A stretch of 64,000 nt of DNA from positions 34,513,030 to 34,577,029 of the forward strand of contig CM057841.1 of NCBI GenBank assembly GCA_030068075.1. Direction: 5' to 3'. Shown here in pieces: positions 21,850 to 33,629 of this stretch. The position numbers and the translations under genes were made by a program. The notes under the pieces were generated by a model. The model was not told where the DNA came from. It did no database searches and worked only from the letters and a program-made list of their open reading frames with translations. This DNA comes from Paguma larvata (taxonomy: Eukaryota; Chordata; Mammalia; Carnivora; Viverridae). Positions within the stretch are counted from its first letter, which is position 1, and each line of letters starts with the position of its first letter.

Positions 21850-23890
21850 TATTGCCATTCTTTGTCCCGAAGCCTAGCATGAAACAGATACTCAAATCCT
21901 GTTCCTTAAGTTCAGACGTGAAAATGGGAGGGCGCTTGGACAGAAAAGAGTTCCGGCAGAAACAGCGCCCCGCCAGCACCCCCAGTGCTCAGCCCAGCCC
22001 AGCCCTGCCCCCGCTGGGACGATACCATCCTTGGAGGCTGACGCCAGCACATGGTTGAGGCTGGGGACCTAGGGCGGGAGGCCTGCTTTCACTTCTGCCA
22101 CCAACCCTGCCTTTATGGACAGAAACAGGTTCTGCCCGAGCCCGCCCTGCAGTGTTCGGGGCCCCTCGGGGAACGGGCCTCCTGGGTGACGGAGACTGAG
22201 GCTCTGAGGGTCTAGGAGGCTGAGCGGGGGCAGAATTCCACACCCATTTGTAACTAAATAGCTTCGGGGTTGGTTTGGCCAGCTCACAGAACGCCCCGGG
22301 TCTTCGTGCTCCAAGCTCTAAACACGCCGGTGAATTCTAGGACCCCCCCCCCATCACCACCACCACCATTTCTCAGAGGCCCCAAGGGCTGCACCACAAG
22401 GACCTTTGCCGTTCACCCCCACCAGCTGAGCTGGGGCCGCATCGGAGGTCCTGGCCTGACTGTTCGACCTGAATATCTGAACCCCCTTCCCCAGGGAAGC
22501 TGGGGCCACCCCCCAAGTGGGTGCCGCCCCTGACGTGGGAAACACTAGCTCCAAAGGTGAAAGTGAGGCGCGCACTCCCGAGAAACACTCCATTCGTGGC
22601 AGGGAAGAGGGGAGACTCGTCTGCCGTCTCCACTCTGCCCAGCCTGGCTTGTCCCACAGCAGGGCCGCCTGGGTTCCTGGCATCGCAATGTCCTGGCTCA
22701 CCACAAACACCCCCAAGCCCCCACGCCCCTTTCTTTGCCACTTCCCCGCCCGGGCACACGGGGCAGTGCTTGGCGCCTGGATTAAGTCTGTGCCCTGTGG
22801 TGAGCTCTGCCCCGGGGCCCCTGTGTCCGTGTGACAGACTCAGGCGGGCCGCCCCTGTCCCTGCCCAGGAGACTGGCTTTTCCATCCTTGAACTTCACCT
22901 GGGGCAGTCAGGAGTCTTGTGCCCTTTTTCTCCCTGAGGCTTCCTAGGCCCTGATGTAAATTATTGGACACAAACAGGAAGGATGTGGGCACACTCTGTC
23001 ACCAGCCATTTGACCAGCTACTAATAGTCATTCACAAACGTGCCTGGTGCTGTCGGGCAGAGGAGAGGGAGGGTGCCCGCCACTTCCAATAGCTCCTCAT
23101 GTCCTCAAAACATCCCCATTTGCAGAAAACCGAGGCCCTAAAAGATAAAACGGCCAGTTCTAAGAAAGTGCCAGAACAGGGCATCCAGGCCCCTTCTCTC
23201 CACTGCCTGCTCTTACCTGAAACCCAAACCCTGACTCTCCTCACCCCAGATCCTGAAGCCATGACAGGCCCTCAGGGAAGGCGGGGTCCTCCCTCAGTTC
23301 CTTCCGGAGAAGGCCTCAGAAGACCCCACCTCAGTCGCCGAACAGAAGCTGGGCAGAAGGTGACGGTTCTGCCTACACAGGGGAAACTCTGGGTTCAGTG
23401 AGTCACAGCTGACATTCCTCGTCTACGCGTTCAAAACCACAAGGGGCTGTGGAGTGACAGCCGGCCGCTCGGGCTGTCGGAGGAATGCTCTTGCCAGACG
23501 GGTTTATGAGGCACCTGCCGAGACGGGCTCCAGAAACCAGCCCTGGGCTCTCGCCACACCAGGCGGCTCCCAGGAGGCCACGGCCACGGGGCGGCAGCCA
23601 CCCCTGCCCGCGACAAGCGCTCATGGAGACCCACCCCCAAACCTCAGCATAACCCCCAAGATTCATGGGAGCCAGCCACCATCCCCATGGGCAGCCGCAT
23701 CATCCGGGCAGGGGCTTTCAGGGACCACGGCCTGGACGACCACCCCGGGCTCACCCATGTTGAGGCTGGAGGGCAGAGGGGGGCAGGGCTCTCCCCCAAC
23801 CAGTCTGTAGCCATCCCAGGACCCACCTTGAACCATTACCGCAGAGATGATAAGAATGATAACAATGCTACCTTGCCCCCGCGCCAGGTA
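21850..23890. other. upstream flank, no gene seen
   Basis: GC-rich unique sequence. A good minus-strand donor (TTTCAG with GTAAGAGC near 23215) lacks a recognised exon. A MIR-like minus fragment (cccatttgcagaaaaccgagg) lies near 23110-23170. Confidence 0.4.
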
Positions 23891-23924
23891 CCGCACTGAA
23901 CGATTTTTCTGGATAATTCCGTAT

Positions 23925-24185
23925 GTGGATTTCCAGTGGCTGCTGTAACGAACCACCACAACCTGGGTCTACGTGGTGTTCTCCTCTTTCTGTGTCCGTA
24001 TCTTGGTCTGAATTTCCCTTTTCTTATAAAAGACACCAGTCACATTGGATTAGGGCTCATTCTATTCTAGTACGGCCTCATCTTCACTTGATAACCTCTG
24101 CAGAGAGGCCCGGTTTGTAAATAGAGTCACACTCACAGGTTCCCGGGGACATGAATTTGTAGGAGACGCTGTTCAACCCAGTATG
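23925..24185 (+). repeat. old interspersed repeat, family uncertain
   Basis: The series ggctgctgtaacgaaccacc, ttcttataaaagacaccagt, gcctcatcttcacttgataa and catgaatttgtaggagacgc is a widespread ancient mammalian repeat. I recognise the pattern but cannot name the family with confidence. Confidence 0.6.
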
Positions 24186-24189
24186 TCAC

Positions 24190-24305
24190 CTGTGGTTCTC
24201 CCAACCACCCCATCTCACGGGTAATAAAACGGAGGGTCAGAGAGGTTAAGCAACCTGCCCAAAGTCACACAGCCAGGACTAGAACCCAGTCTCTCTGATT
24301 CTACA
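24190..24305 (-). repeat. MIR fragment
   Basis: agagaggttaagcaacctgc and ccaaagtcacacagccagga are the minus-strand MIR core. Confidence 0.8.
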
Positions 24306-24889
24306 ACTCACACTATATTATGTCAGACATGATCCGCATCGCCATCCCCTCACGGGGGCCCAGTGGCTCAGCGGCCGCAAAGCTTCTCCCGGCCATCATC
24401 ATGTTTTCTTCTCTCCCAGTCTTGAGGGCCTGGTTCACCACGTACAAAGGAAACAGAAGCTCCGTTAGTTACCTCGACCAAGGTCTCACAGCTAAAGAGT
24501 GGCAGGTCTCCTGACCCCAGGCCCAGCACACTCCACTACGTAGGCTCCAAACGGGGGTCTCACGGGAACGTTCCAAGGCTTCACCAAGCCAGTCGAGGCT
24601 ATCTGCCTAGCGTGATCGATGCCCACGCTGTGTTTACTTGGACTACGCTTACCGAGCCCATAAAAGGTATTGTAAATCTGCGGCTTAAATTCACCTCCTC
24701 AGGTTTCAGCCCCTTGTCCCAGACTGCTCTCTGCCAGCGGCAAGGCCGGCTGTTGGAGTGGTGACCAAGCGGACGAAAACCAGGTCAAGACCGTGGAAGG
24801 ACCTCACAGCCCACAGGGGAGCTGCGGAGCCTGCCACCAGCAAGAGATACGGTGGGCTCCCAGACAAGAGGGGTCACGACGCAGACGCA

Positions 24890-25085
24890 GCCTGCTGTTG
24901 GCCCCGTGCCAGGCACGCTCCAGGCGCGGTGCAGTGCCTCCTGCTAATCCTCGCAAATGCCCCACAAAGTAGGCTCTGTTGGCTCCCCCGCTTTCCCAGA
25001 GGAGGAGACTGAGGCTCAGAGGAAGCTCACTCTGCAGGCGAGTGGCCAAGCCAGGACTTAGTCCCAGGCCTCTGAGTCCAGCGCT
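24890..25085 (-). repeat. MIR SINE
   Basis: ccccgtgccaggcacgctcc, agaggaggagactgaggctc and gagtggccaagccaggactt follow MIR order on the minus strand. Confidence 0.8.
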
Positions 25086-25239
25086 CACAGCCCTGGCCCT
25101 GCAGAGAGAGCGAGAGAGGACAGACTGAGGCCCAGCAGTGGGGGGGAGCCAGTGTGCTCTGGGCCAGGCAGGGCAAGGGAGCAGGGGACACAACGTGGTG
25201 CAGGCAAGAAGGCAGGACCCCGGAGGCCCTCTCCTCTGA

Positions 25240-25855
25240 TCCACCACGACAGCCAGAGTTCCTCACGTGAAAAGCAGACCACATCACCTCCCGACTTTAA
25301 AAGCCCCAGGGGCTTCCCATGCTGCTCACGGCAGAATCCGGGCTCCTTCCTGTGGTCCACGGGGCCTGCAGGGCTGGCTCCCAGGACTTCCTTCAGCTCA
25401 ACTCGGTTCTTGCTGTTCAGGCTTCCTTCTTGTTCCCCACGCACGCCACCGGGCCTTGGCACTTACCGTTCCCTCTGTCTGGAACGCCATTCTACCAACA
25501 TTGTGCGTGCTAACGCCTCCCGCTCAGAATCTCAGCTCCGCTGTGCCCTCCTCACGGTGCTTCCCCGGCCACCCATCCGGTATCGACGGGCCCCGGTCAT
25601 CGTCTATTTCATCCCTCCCTCTCTGATTACCTTTCCCTCCTGATTACCTTTCCCTCCCTCTCTGATTACCTTTCCCTGGTAGCACTTTCCCTGACCTGCA
25701 GTTGTCCTGTTTATCATCCGCTCCTTAACTGTCTTCCTTCCAAGAAGGTAAGGACTTTGATTGTCCCCCCAGCGCCCAGCACCTAGCACCGTGCCCCCCA
25801 CAGAACAGGTGTTCAGTGGGCATTTGTTGAATGAATAAATGAATGACTCCAACAG
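25240..25855 (+). repeat. L2 LINE 3' end
   Basis: gccccaggggcttcccatgc, ctctgtctggaacgccattc, then cagcgcccagcacctagcac and gttgaatgaataaatgaatg give the typical L2 3' order. Contains a three-copy tandem repeat at 25617-25678. Confidence 0.85.
25617..25678. repeat. three-copy ~20-bp tandem repeat
   Basis: The unit ctgattacctttccctcc occurs three times with small spacer differences. Confidence 0.9.
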
Positions 25856-26187
25856 AGATACAGAGTCACAGATGGATCGCCCAAAGAAAGCCTGGGAAAA
25901 GTCCAGGCCAGCCACTGAGATGGCCCAGTGAGCGGCCCGTGAGGCCAAGGGCTGAGTGGAAGCCACTGGGGAGATCGGGGAGAGGCGAGGAGTGGTGAGC
26001 CACGAGGGACCACCTGGCCACAAACAAGGGCAGAAGCAGGCAGAAAGGAGGCTGCTCTCTCAGCAGCCGTGGAGACCAGACCTGGGGGCCAGCCGGCGGG
26101 CAGATGAGACCGCGAACAGTCTGGTAAGGAAAGGTTACTTGTTAGGGTGGCAAACAAAAAGTAGGTCCCAAGGCATCCTGCACACTG

Positions 26188-26216
26188 TCACTCATTCATT
26201 CATTCATTCATTCATG
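26188..26216. repeat. (ATTC)n microsatellite
   Basis: Six tandem ATTC units. Confidence 0.9.
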
Positions 26217-26219
26217 AGT

Positions 26220-26810
26220 ATCCAACCACCTATCAGGTGCCACCCGTGAGGAGAGCGGCTCTGGGGGCTGGGGGGTGGGGGGGTGGAGGCGGGGTGGGAG
26301 GGGTAAGGTAAAGGATGCCTGGGGCTGCCAGGAGGACTTCCTGGAGGAGAGTGACCAGATCCCCTGAGAGGATGCTCTGCTTCGGGCTGCAGCCCTGAGC
26401 AGAGGCAGAGGCAGGAAGTGGAGCCAGGTGACCCACTGCTGCTCCGGCTATGGCCACAGACACGGAGACCTGACTGGCGAGGGTTCCTCAGTCCACGTCC
26501 TCCTCCAGCCCGTAACAAGGGCTTGGGTGAGGAGGCAGGGGTGTTTAGACTCAAAGGTGAACTTTCTTCCCATAATCCTCTGCACTCATTTGCGTGCAAT
26601 CTCTCCAAGGCTCCTGAAGCTAATTGCCACCTTGCATCTTACAGGCCCGGAGGAAGTACAAGGGTCAACCTTATCTCTATAGGTGCTTGGGGGAGGGTTC
26701 CAGGTGGGGGATGGCTGGGGTTCTTACAATAATTTGCTGACCTCATTGCTCCAGAAGTTAAACAAAAACAACATCTGCGAATAAAGACCGAGAAAAATCC
26801 CCGGAGCACA
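26220..26810. other. upstream flank, no gene seen
   Basis: Unique, with a G-rich stretch near 26260-26305. Nothing recognised. Confidence 0.45.
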
Positions 26811-26814
26811 GTGG

Positions 26815-27005
26815 TCCCGTGGTTAGGAAAGTGGGCTCCGGGGTTAAAATCGGAGCCCGCCTCTTGCTGAATGAATGACCTCAGGAGAACCCCTAAACCT
26901 CCCTGAGTCCATTTCCTGGTGTGCAAAACGGGGATACTCCATTTTGCACGCAGGATGTGTGTGAAGAGCCTGGTACACAGTAGGCGCTCAGTACAAGGTA
27001 GCACT
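26815..27005 (+). repeat. MIR SINE
   Basis: gtggttaggaaagtgggctc, ctccctgagtccatttcctg and cacagtaggcgctcagtaca give the full MIR order. Confidence 0.85.
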
Positions 27006-27149
27006 TCCTAGGAGCCAATTATGTGCCGGGCATTCCTAGAGACCCTTTCGTTCTACAAAGTAACTGGCCTATCCTCCTCAAAATCGTCAATGTCATGAAA
27101 TACAAAGAAAACTCAGGAACTGTTCTTTTTTAAAAGTATTTTTAAATTT

Positions 27150-27330
27150 TTTTCTTTTATTCTATTTTAAAGTTTATCTATTTTTGAGAGAGAGAGAGAG
27201 AGAGCGAGCGAGCGCACGAACAGGGGAGGGGTAGAGGGAGAGAGAGTTTCCCAAGTGGAACTATGAGATCATGACCTGAGCAGAAATCAAGAGGCAGACA
27301 CTTAACTGAGCGAGCCGCCCGGGGGCCCCA
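27150..27330 (-). mobile_element. diverged CAN-SINE
   Basis: agtttatctatttttgagag with an expanded GA run, then gatcatgacctgagcagaaa and a damaged head (cgagccgcccgggggcccc). Confidence 0.85.
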
Positions 27331-27339
27331 GGGGCCATT

Positions 27340-27580
27340 CTAGTCCAAGGAGACTGAAGGGACAGGGACATGGTGGCTGAAGGCAAGACCCGAGCTTGAT
27401 TTCCTTTTGCCATAAGGGCATTACCGGGGACGACTGGCAAAGCCCCGACATGGTCTGTAGCTTAGATAGTAGAATTATCTCCTCATTAATTGGCTGGTTG
27501 TGATCATCACAGAGTGATTATCGAAGAGAATTTCTGGGGTTTAGGAAATATACACCGAAGTATCAGGTCTGCAACTTACT
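27340..27580. other. upstream flank, no feature seen
   Basis: Short unique stretch between two SINEs. Confidence 0.4.
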
Positions 27581-27595
27581 CTTAAATTTCAGAGA

Positions 27596-27810
27596 CAGAG
27601 AGGGAGCCTGGGCCGCTAGCCGGGTGAGCGTCCGACTCCGGCTCAGGTCACGATCTCACAGTTCATGGGTCTGAACCCTCATCGGGCTCTCGGCTGTCAG
27701 CACAGAGCCTGTTCCAGATCTCCTGTCCCCCTCCCTCTCTGCCTCTCCCTGGCTTCCTGTGCTCTCTCTCTCTCTCTCTCAAAAATAAATAAACATTTAA
27801 AAAAATCTTG
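27596..27810 (+). mobile_element. CAN-SINE (diverged head)
   Basis: gagcctgggccgctagccgg head, CT domain and aaaaataaataaacattt tail. Target duplication AAATTTCAGAGA at 27584-27595 and 27811-27822. Confidence 0.93.
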
Positions 27811-27824
27811 AAATTTCAGAGAAA

Positions 27825-28510
27825 TGGAGAAAAGATAAAGCAAATGTACAATGCTAACACTTGCGGGATCCAGGTGGGGGGCATGTCAGAATTGTTTGTA
27901 TTACCCTTGCAACTTCTCTATGAAATCTGTACTTGTGGAAGGGAACGGAGAAGAAATGCACGGTCGTTGCCCTTGGAAGGATGCGGAGTTCTGGCACAGT
28001 CCCCTGCCAGAGGAGAGCACGTGTCTCTGGTGGCAGCCGTCCTGGGGGTTGGGGGGATGATCTGCCGTCCGGGATGGCTCAGGACCGGCCCGGCTTTAGC
28101 CCTGAATGTCTTGCATCCCGGGAAATCCCTCAGTCCTGTGTGAGCTGTGATGGGGGAGGGGCAGGGGTCACCCTATTTCTGGGCCAGCCTTGTGGGTGAA
28201 TACCGTGGGTGCATGATGAGCCTCCGTGGCTCCAGTGGGCCTCCCTGCAGAAGTGGGGGCCCTGCGGGGCGTGGCTGCCGTGAGCGAACAGAAGACAGGC
28301 GGCCGTGTCATGTCACCCGGCAAGAGCCGGGCCGGCCTCACGACAAGATTTCAAAGTGGCCGAGTGGCACTTTGCCTGGATCACAACCGAGGCCCCGAGA
28401 GTAAATTGAAGCCTACGGTGAGGCCAGCCCTGCGCCACTGACGCCTCCTGACCGGCCCTCCTTTGGCCTCAGGCAAATAGTTAACCTGCATCGGAAGCCT
28501 GCTCAGCTGT
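27825..28510. other. upstream flank, no gene seen
   Basis: GC-rich unique sequence; nothing recognised. Confidence 0.4.
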
Positions 28511-28559
28511 CACCGTGACCAACTGGAACCCAACTTGTGAAGGATGGACGGATGTCAGG

Positions 28560-29030
28560 AGCCGGAGCGCCGCCACCGCCAGCCCGTCACCGGGGCACTT
28601 CACGGCTGAGGAATGTGGCCCCGGCCCCACCTGCCTGGCAGGGCGACGACTGCCTGGGGCTGGCCCGTGGGCAGTCCCAGACTGCTCTGCCACCTCGGGT
28701 GACCTCCCGGGGACGTCCCCTCTGAGTGAGGCGGGGCAGAGGCACCAGCGTCAGTCCTCAAGAATCACAGCCCAGTCCCCTCCTCCCTGTCCCTCCCCGA
28801 CAGAGAGCGAGCGTCCGTGCTGCGGCCTCCCAGCCTCGAAGGGCTCGGAGGTGGGCGAGCGGGCCTGGCACAGCCGCTTTGAGCTCCGTCCAGGAGAGCC
28901 CGGGCGCTGCGATTACGACAAGGATACGAGCTTGCACGCGGCAGGCTGTAAAAACACCAAGCGAGCCGCCGCTGCCGCCGCCGCCGCGGAGCCAGCTGTG
29001 AAGCAAGCCGTGACCTCGGCCACCTTCTTA
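28560..29030. other. GC-rich island-like segment with GCC triplet run
   Basis: A CpG-enriched, repeat-free stretch with a (GCC)n-like run at 28965-28988. A plus-strand frame of 173 codons (28515-29036) reads the run as eight alanines near its end (KRAAAAAAAAEPAVK). I do not recognise the peptide and see no strong splice context, so I treat it as an island or conserved noncoding candidate rather than a gene. Confidence 0.35.
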
Positions 29031-29039
29031 ATTTAGAGG

Positions 29040-29790
29040 TGCGGCAGCTGCCCACCCAAATTAGCTACCCCCTGTCCGGCCTCGATCCCGCCATTCACGC
29101 GCCCCTCTCCACTCAGGGTCTTCTGCGAGCCAAGCTGGCACGTCGCCCCGTGGGGCTGCTTTCTGGTGTGACTGCTTTAATGCCACGCGAGTTCAAACAG
29201 TACAAGTGCTGGCGAAAAGCGAGACTCCCCCTCACCCCCGACCTCTGTCCCCCCATCTGCCTCCTCTGAGACCCTCACTGCACCCAGCGGCTGGCAGATC
29301 CTTGCCAGAGACGGTCCCCCGACACAAGCCCACGCGAAGAAACGCCCGTTCTCCCACAGGTGTGAGCGCAGCACACATGTCGCTCTGTGTGCAGAAAACA
29401 GAAGCACGCGTACCTTGCTTTTCTAACTTAATCCTCTCGGGGAGCCCTCCACACGGCACAGAGACTTGCTCCCCAAGGGCTGTGTAACTTTCAAAGGGTG
29501 AATGGACCCAACGGATGAACCGGTCTCTGTTGATGGATAATTGAGCGATTTCTAATCTTTTAGGTGACAATGCTTCCGAAAGGAATGTCCTCCTGACCGG
29601 GTCTTTGCTCTCACTTACGAGTAGTCGTAGGTATTCCTAAAAGTGGAACTGCTAGCATTTTAAAATTTCGGGTAGGAACCCACAACCCCTTGGAGAATCT
29701 AACGAAAAAGAAGACTCCTCTCTCCAGAAAAAAAAAAAATCTATGCAAATTTTTGCATTGAATTTCTGCAGGGAAGCTCAGAGACTCCGC
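29040..29790. other. upstream flank, no gene seen
   Basis: Unique sequence downstream of the 28.6-29.0 kb GC-rich segment; nothing recognised. Confidence 0.4.
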
Positions 29791-29805
29791 ATGAAGAAGT
29801 CTTGG

Positions 29806-30149
29806 TGGAGGGGAGGGGCGCCTGGGTGGCTCAGTGGGTTGGTTGAGCATCCAACTCTTGAGTTCGGCTCGGGTCATGATCTCGCGGTTTTTGAGTTTGA
29901 GCCCCGCATCAGGCTCTGCACTGACTGTGTGGAGCCTGCTTAGGATTTGGGATTCTGTCTCTCTCTCTTTCAAAAAAATGAATAAACTAAAGAAGGAGGA
30001 GGGGGAGGGGGAGAGGGAGGGGGAGGGGGAGGGGGAGGGGAAGTGGGAGGGGGAGGGGAGGAGGGGGAGGGGGAGGAGAAGGAGGAGAGCAAGAGAGGGA
30101 GAGGAAGAGGAAGAGGGAGAGGGAGAGGGAGAGGAAGAAGAACAAGAGG
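29806..30149 (+). mobile_element. CAN-SINE with expanded GA-rich tail
   Basis: The head begins at about 29815 (gggcgcctgggtggctcag). The normal aataaac tail is followed by about 155 bases of (GGGGAG)n/(GGA)n. Near-identical 12-base flanks (aagaagtcttgg at 29794-29805, aagaaatcttgg at 30150-30161) enclose both, so the purine tract belongs to the insertion. Confidence 0.9.
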
Positions 30150-30207
30150 AAGAAATCTTGGGATAGGAGAAAATAATACATGTAAGAAAATGGCATCTGA
30201 CCACCGC

Positions 30208-30250
30208 CTCCGTGTGTGTGCCTGCGTGTGTGTGCGTGTGTGCGCGCGCT
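30208..30250. repeat. impure (TG)n tract
   Basis: Alternating gtgtgtgcgtgtgtgcgcgcgc, potentially Z-DNA-forming. Confidence 0.8.
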
Positions 30251-30254
30251 TTGA

Positions 30255-31385
30255 TTCAGTCATTAAACAAGAAGCAACCTGTTTGTCGCGCGGAGTCACA
30301 GAGACAGCTAGCACACTTCAGTTCAGATTCCAGAAGTCAGATTCTTTATCACGCTCCATCCACCAGGGTACATACCTCTCACGGTTGTCGTTCTGCTCCT
30401 TGACCTCAGATTTCTAGAATGTGGCTGTTGAGCAGGAGTGCCGGGCTAGGGCTGCTCCCCGCAGCGGCCCACTGAGGCGCCGGGGCTTCCTGCGGACCCT
30501 GCCTGCAGCTGCCGCCTCGGGGCTGTGAAACCGGACCCTGTGTCTGGAAGGCTCCAGAGCTCACACGCTCAGTTAGGTATTAATATTTTATGGTGACAGC
30601 CAATAAGGACTCGGGGTAACAAAAGCGTCTTCAGGAAAGCACCGCGCAGAGAGCACACGCAGCATTGTCTCTCACTCAGGGTCTACATCAGACGGAAGGG
30701 ATTCCACGAGAGAGAAGCTATAAGGAAGCAGAACCGAGAACGGCCTGTGGCTGGCCAGTCTAGCAGTCGACGGGCTCAGGGTCCGATTTTGGTGCCCTTG
30801 GGAGACAGGAGCTTCCCTGGGGTGGCGGCCACATGTGGCGTCCAGCTGGCTCTAAGCCTGAGGGCACTACCCACAGTGAAGACATGGCAAGTGCTAAAGC
30901 CAGAGAGCCAAGGACCCTGGTTGACGGTCCCCTGGGCCACTCGCCTCCCACGGGGCCATCTCCACAAATCCAGAGCAGAGCCAAAGAGCCACCCAGTGCC
31001 TGGGTCGAGGAGATACTTGACATCTGTTATCCTTTCCCCTCCTTCCCCCTTCCCCTCAGAGTTCCTGGAGTTGACCTCTGCAGAGCCTCTTGCTGCCTGC
31101 ACAATACTTCACAGGGAGTGTCAGGACTGCAGGCTCCCTGGTGACAAGGTCATTTTCTGAGGCTGAGGAGGCATCCACTTGGATCTCAGCAACAAGGACA
31201 TGGTTGGGTCCCCTGTATTCCCTGAGCTACGAATGTTTCTATGGGCACAGAACATGTCTCTCACACTTTGGAGAGGAAGAAACTGGGAACTCCCATTTCT
31301 GGAAAACCCGATTTAAGTTCTAGAAACTTCCATCCTGAAGGCGAAAGCCATCTTTGTCATCTGGGGCCTGTGTACCAAGAAAGAA
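30255..31385. other. upstream flank, no gene seen
   Basis: Unique sequence; nothing recognised. Confidence 0.4.
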
Positions 31386-31389
31386 AATA

Positions 31390-31600
31390 CCTAACGTCTA
31401 CTGAGCACTCGCGACATCCCAGGTGGCAATGTAAGCATCTTAGATGTGTTAACTCATTTATCCCTCCTACTAACCCCTCAACGTAAATGCTAGGATTATC
31501 TCATTTTTCAGATAAGGAAACTGAAGCACAGAAAGGTGAAGAACTTGCTCGGGGTCACACTACTGGCAAGTAGCGGGGCCTACCACTCTGCCTACAGGCC
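31390..31600 (-). repeat. MIR SINE
   Basis: gtctactgagcactcgcgac, gttaactcatttatccctcc and gataaggaaactgaagcaca follow minus-strand MIR. Confidence 0.88.
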
Positions 31601-31689
31601 CCCACCCCAAACAGGGGCTTTCCTGTGGGCAGTCTCTTAAGGAGGACGGAGGAGAAAGCGGCTTCGCGTCCCTGCCTTCTCCTCCCCAG

Positions 31690-31880
31690 TGCTTTCATCC
31701 TCATACTGGATTCCCCACGTGTGCCCGTCACCAAGCAAGGGCTTTACCTGTATCATCTCATGTCACCTTTGCAACTGCCCTGTGATGTAGGAAGGACGGT
31801 TCCGTCCCTCTCCCTGGTGAGGAGGCTGACATGAAGCGACCTGCCCAGCGACTCGGTGCTAGAGCCAGGATCCGTCCGGG
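31690..31880 (-). repeat. MIR SINE
   Basis: tgtatcatctcatgtcacct, tgtgatgtaggaaggacggt and tgaggaggctgacatgaagc follow minus-strand MIR. Confidence 0.75.
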
Positions 31881-31884
31881 GGCC

Positions 31885-32315
31885 GTGCCATCTTTAAACG
31901 CCAGGCCCTCGCTGGGCCCTGCACGAGGCAGCCCACGTGCAGACGTGGCCGTGGGGAAACGGAGCGAGCGGGGCAACGGCCAAGGAGGCCTGGTGGGCGG
32001 CAGGAGGGAGGTTTGTGGCAAAGTCTTCTCCGTGTCTCTGCCAAGACGAGGTGCTGGTAATTGCCTGCCCGAGGGAGGCACCCTGAACAGACAGCCCCGG
32101 GTGGGGCCCGGTGCCTCTGGGCTGGGGTCCAAGCCTGGGTTCTCGTCCCAGCTCTGCCCGGACACATCCAGCCGCTTCGTGGGTCTGCGCGGAGGGCAGG
32201 CGCTGCCGACCCTTCTGGCCCTAATACTTGACGAGGCGGGAATGGGGAGCAGGGCGGACGGCATAAACCCTTACCCACGGTGACCTTTCACCGCTCCCAG
32301 CGTAGTTACTCCGCA
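31885..32315. other. upstream flank, GC-rich, no gene seen
   Basis: Overlapping open frames on both strands (31758-32283), with composition typical of GC-rich noncoding DNA. Confidence 0.4.
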
Positions 32316-32319
32316 CCCC

Positions 32320-32480
32320 TCTGCAGCGAGCACCTCTGGGCACTAACCGGACGCCGGGTGCCATAGGGCAACCTCCACGCAAGCTCCTTGCTCTGGATTA
32401 AAGCGCTGTTGCTACACCCATTTTATGGATGAGGAAACCGAGACTTAGGAAAGTCAAACAGCTTGCTCAAGAGCACCACA
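32320..32480 (-). repeat. MIR SINE
   Basis: cgagcacctctgggcactaa, ccattttatggatgaggaaac and gtcaaacagcttgctcaaga follow minus-strand MIR. Confidence 0.8.
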
Positions 32481-32482
32481 AG

Positions 32483-32567
32483 TCCAGTAAGTTCCAGGCC
32501 GACTTCTCCACTACGGGCAGTGGGCCCAGTAAGTCCAAGGCCGACTTAGGCACCAGGGGCAATGGGC
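32483..32567. repeat. 42-bp tandem duplication
   Basis: Two copies of ccagtaagt(t)cca(a)ggccgactt...gggca(g/a)tgggc lie side by side with a few differences. Confidence 0.85.
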
Positions 32568-32742
32568 CCCATGCTCGGGGCCCACGGTACTTTTAGGGAG
32601 CCCATGAAAATGTTTTAATTTCAGTTAAAACTCAGAAGGAAAAAATAAGGTTTCCGGGTAAAGAAAATGTTTCATATATAACATCTATATATTCATCTTG
32701 ACCTCAATGTAGTAGTAGATACACTTTTACATTTTTCTTTTT

Positions 32743-32953
32743 TTTTTTTCTTTAATTTATTTTTGAGTGAGAGAGAGACACACAGCGCGAGCAGGGGAGG
32801 GGCAGAAAGAGGGAGACACAGAATCCGAAGCAGGCTCCAGGCTCCGAGCTGGCAGCCCAGGCCCCCTGCTGCGGGGCTCGAACCCACAAACCATGACATC
32901 ATGACCTGAGCCAAAGTCAGATGCCAAACTGACTAAGCCACCTCGGAGCCCCT
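32743..32953 (-). mobile_element. CAN-SINE
   Basis: aatttatttttgagtgagag through ctaagccacctcggagcccc. Target duplication atttttctttt at 32731 and 32956. Confidence 0.93.
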
Positions 32954-32974
32954 AGATTTTTCTTTTTAATGGAG

Positions 32975-33465
32975 AATGGAAGCCATAAAGGCAAAAGTGC
33001 CTGGGGCTCACAAAGGTTGTCATGCGACTGTGAGTAAGCAGCACTTGAACCCAAATCTGTTCCCCTCCCAAGGCCAGAGCCCTCAAAGAAACGCCCCAGC
33101 CTCTCTGCTGGTGTCAAACGAGCAGCACTGAGGCGATCCCGGGAGCCGCAGTGTGCGCCTGTCCCTGGGAGGGCCTCGGGCAGAATGGCCACTTGGCCGC
33201 GGACGCTCACCCTGCTGGCCACTCTCCCTGCTGGGCAAGCTTCCCCAGCTCAGCCTCTGGCAAGGAATCACTGAGAAATCCCATCTCGGGACAAGTCGCT
33301 CACAAAGAGAAGGTGAGGAAGGATAGAAGTTCCTGCCTGGGAGAAGCAGGAGAAGAATGACAAAGATGGAGAAGAACTTTCCAGCTTTTCTTCTTTACCC
33401 AACAGAAAACAGTAAACAGCCTGGGTTAGAGGTAGAAATTGTGTCCTTGAAAGTCCAGGTATAGC
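32975..33465. other. upstream flank, no gene seen
   Basis: Unique sequence; nothing recognised. Confidence 0.4.
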
Positions 33466-33469
33466 CCAG

Positions 33470-33625
33470 ATGGACAGAGAGCCCTAGCTTTGGAGGCAGA
33501 GAGACCAGGTTCGGGTCCCCACCCAAACCCAGTTTGCTGTGTGACCTTGTGAAAGTTACTTTACCTCTCTGAGTCTGATCTCCCCTCTGGAAAATACTCA
33601 TCGTAGAACAGTCAGAATCCTCCTG
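33470..33625 (+). repeat. MIR SINE
   Basis: tggaggcagagagaccaggt, gctgtgtgaccttgtgaaag and ctctctgagtctgatctccc follow MIR. Confidence 0.88.
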
Positions 33626-33629
33626 TGTA

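Noticed and set aside
29611..30204. 197-codon minus-strand frame
   Set aside because: Most of it translates a polypurine/polypyrimidine microsatellite (Pro/Ser/Leu runs) and a SINE.
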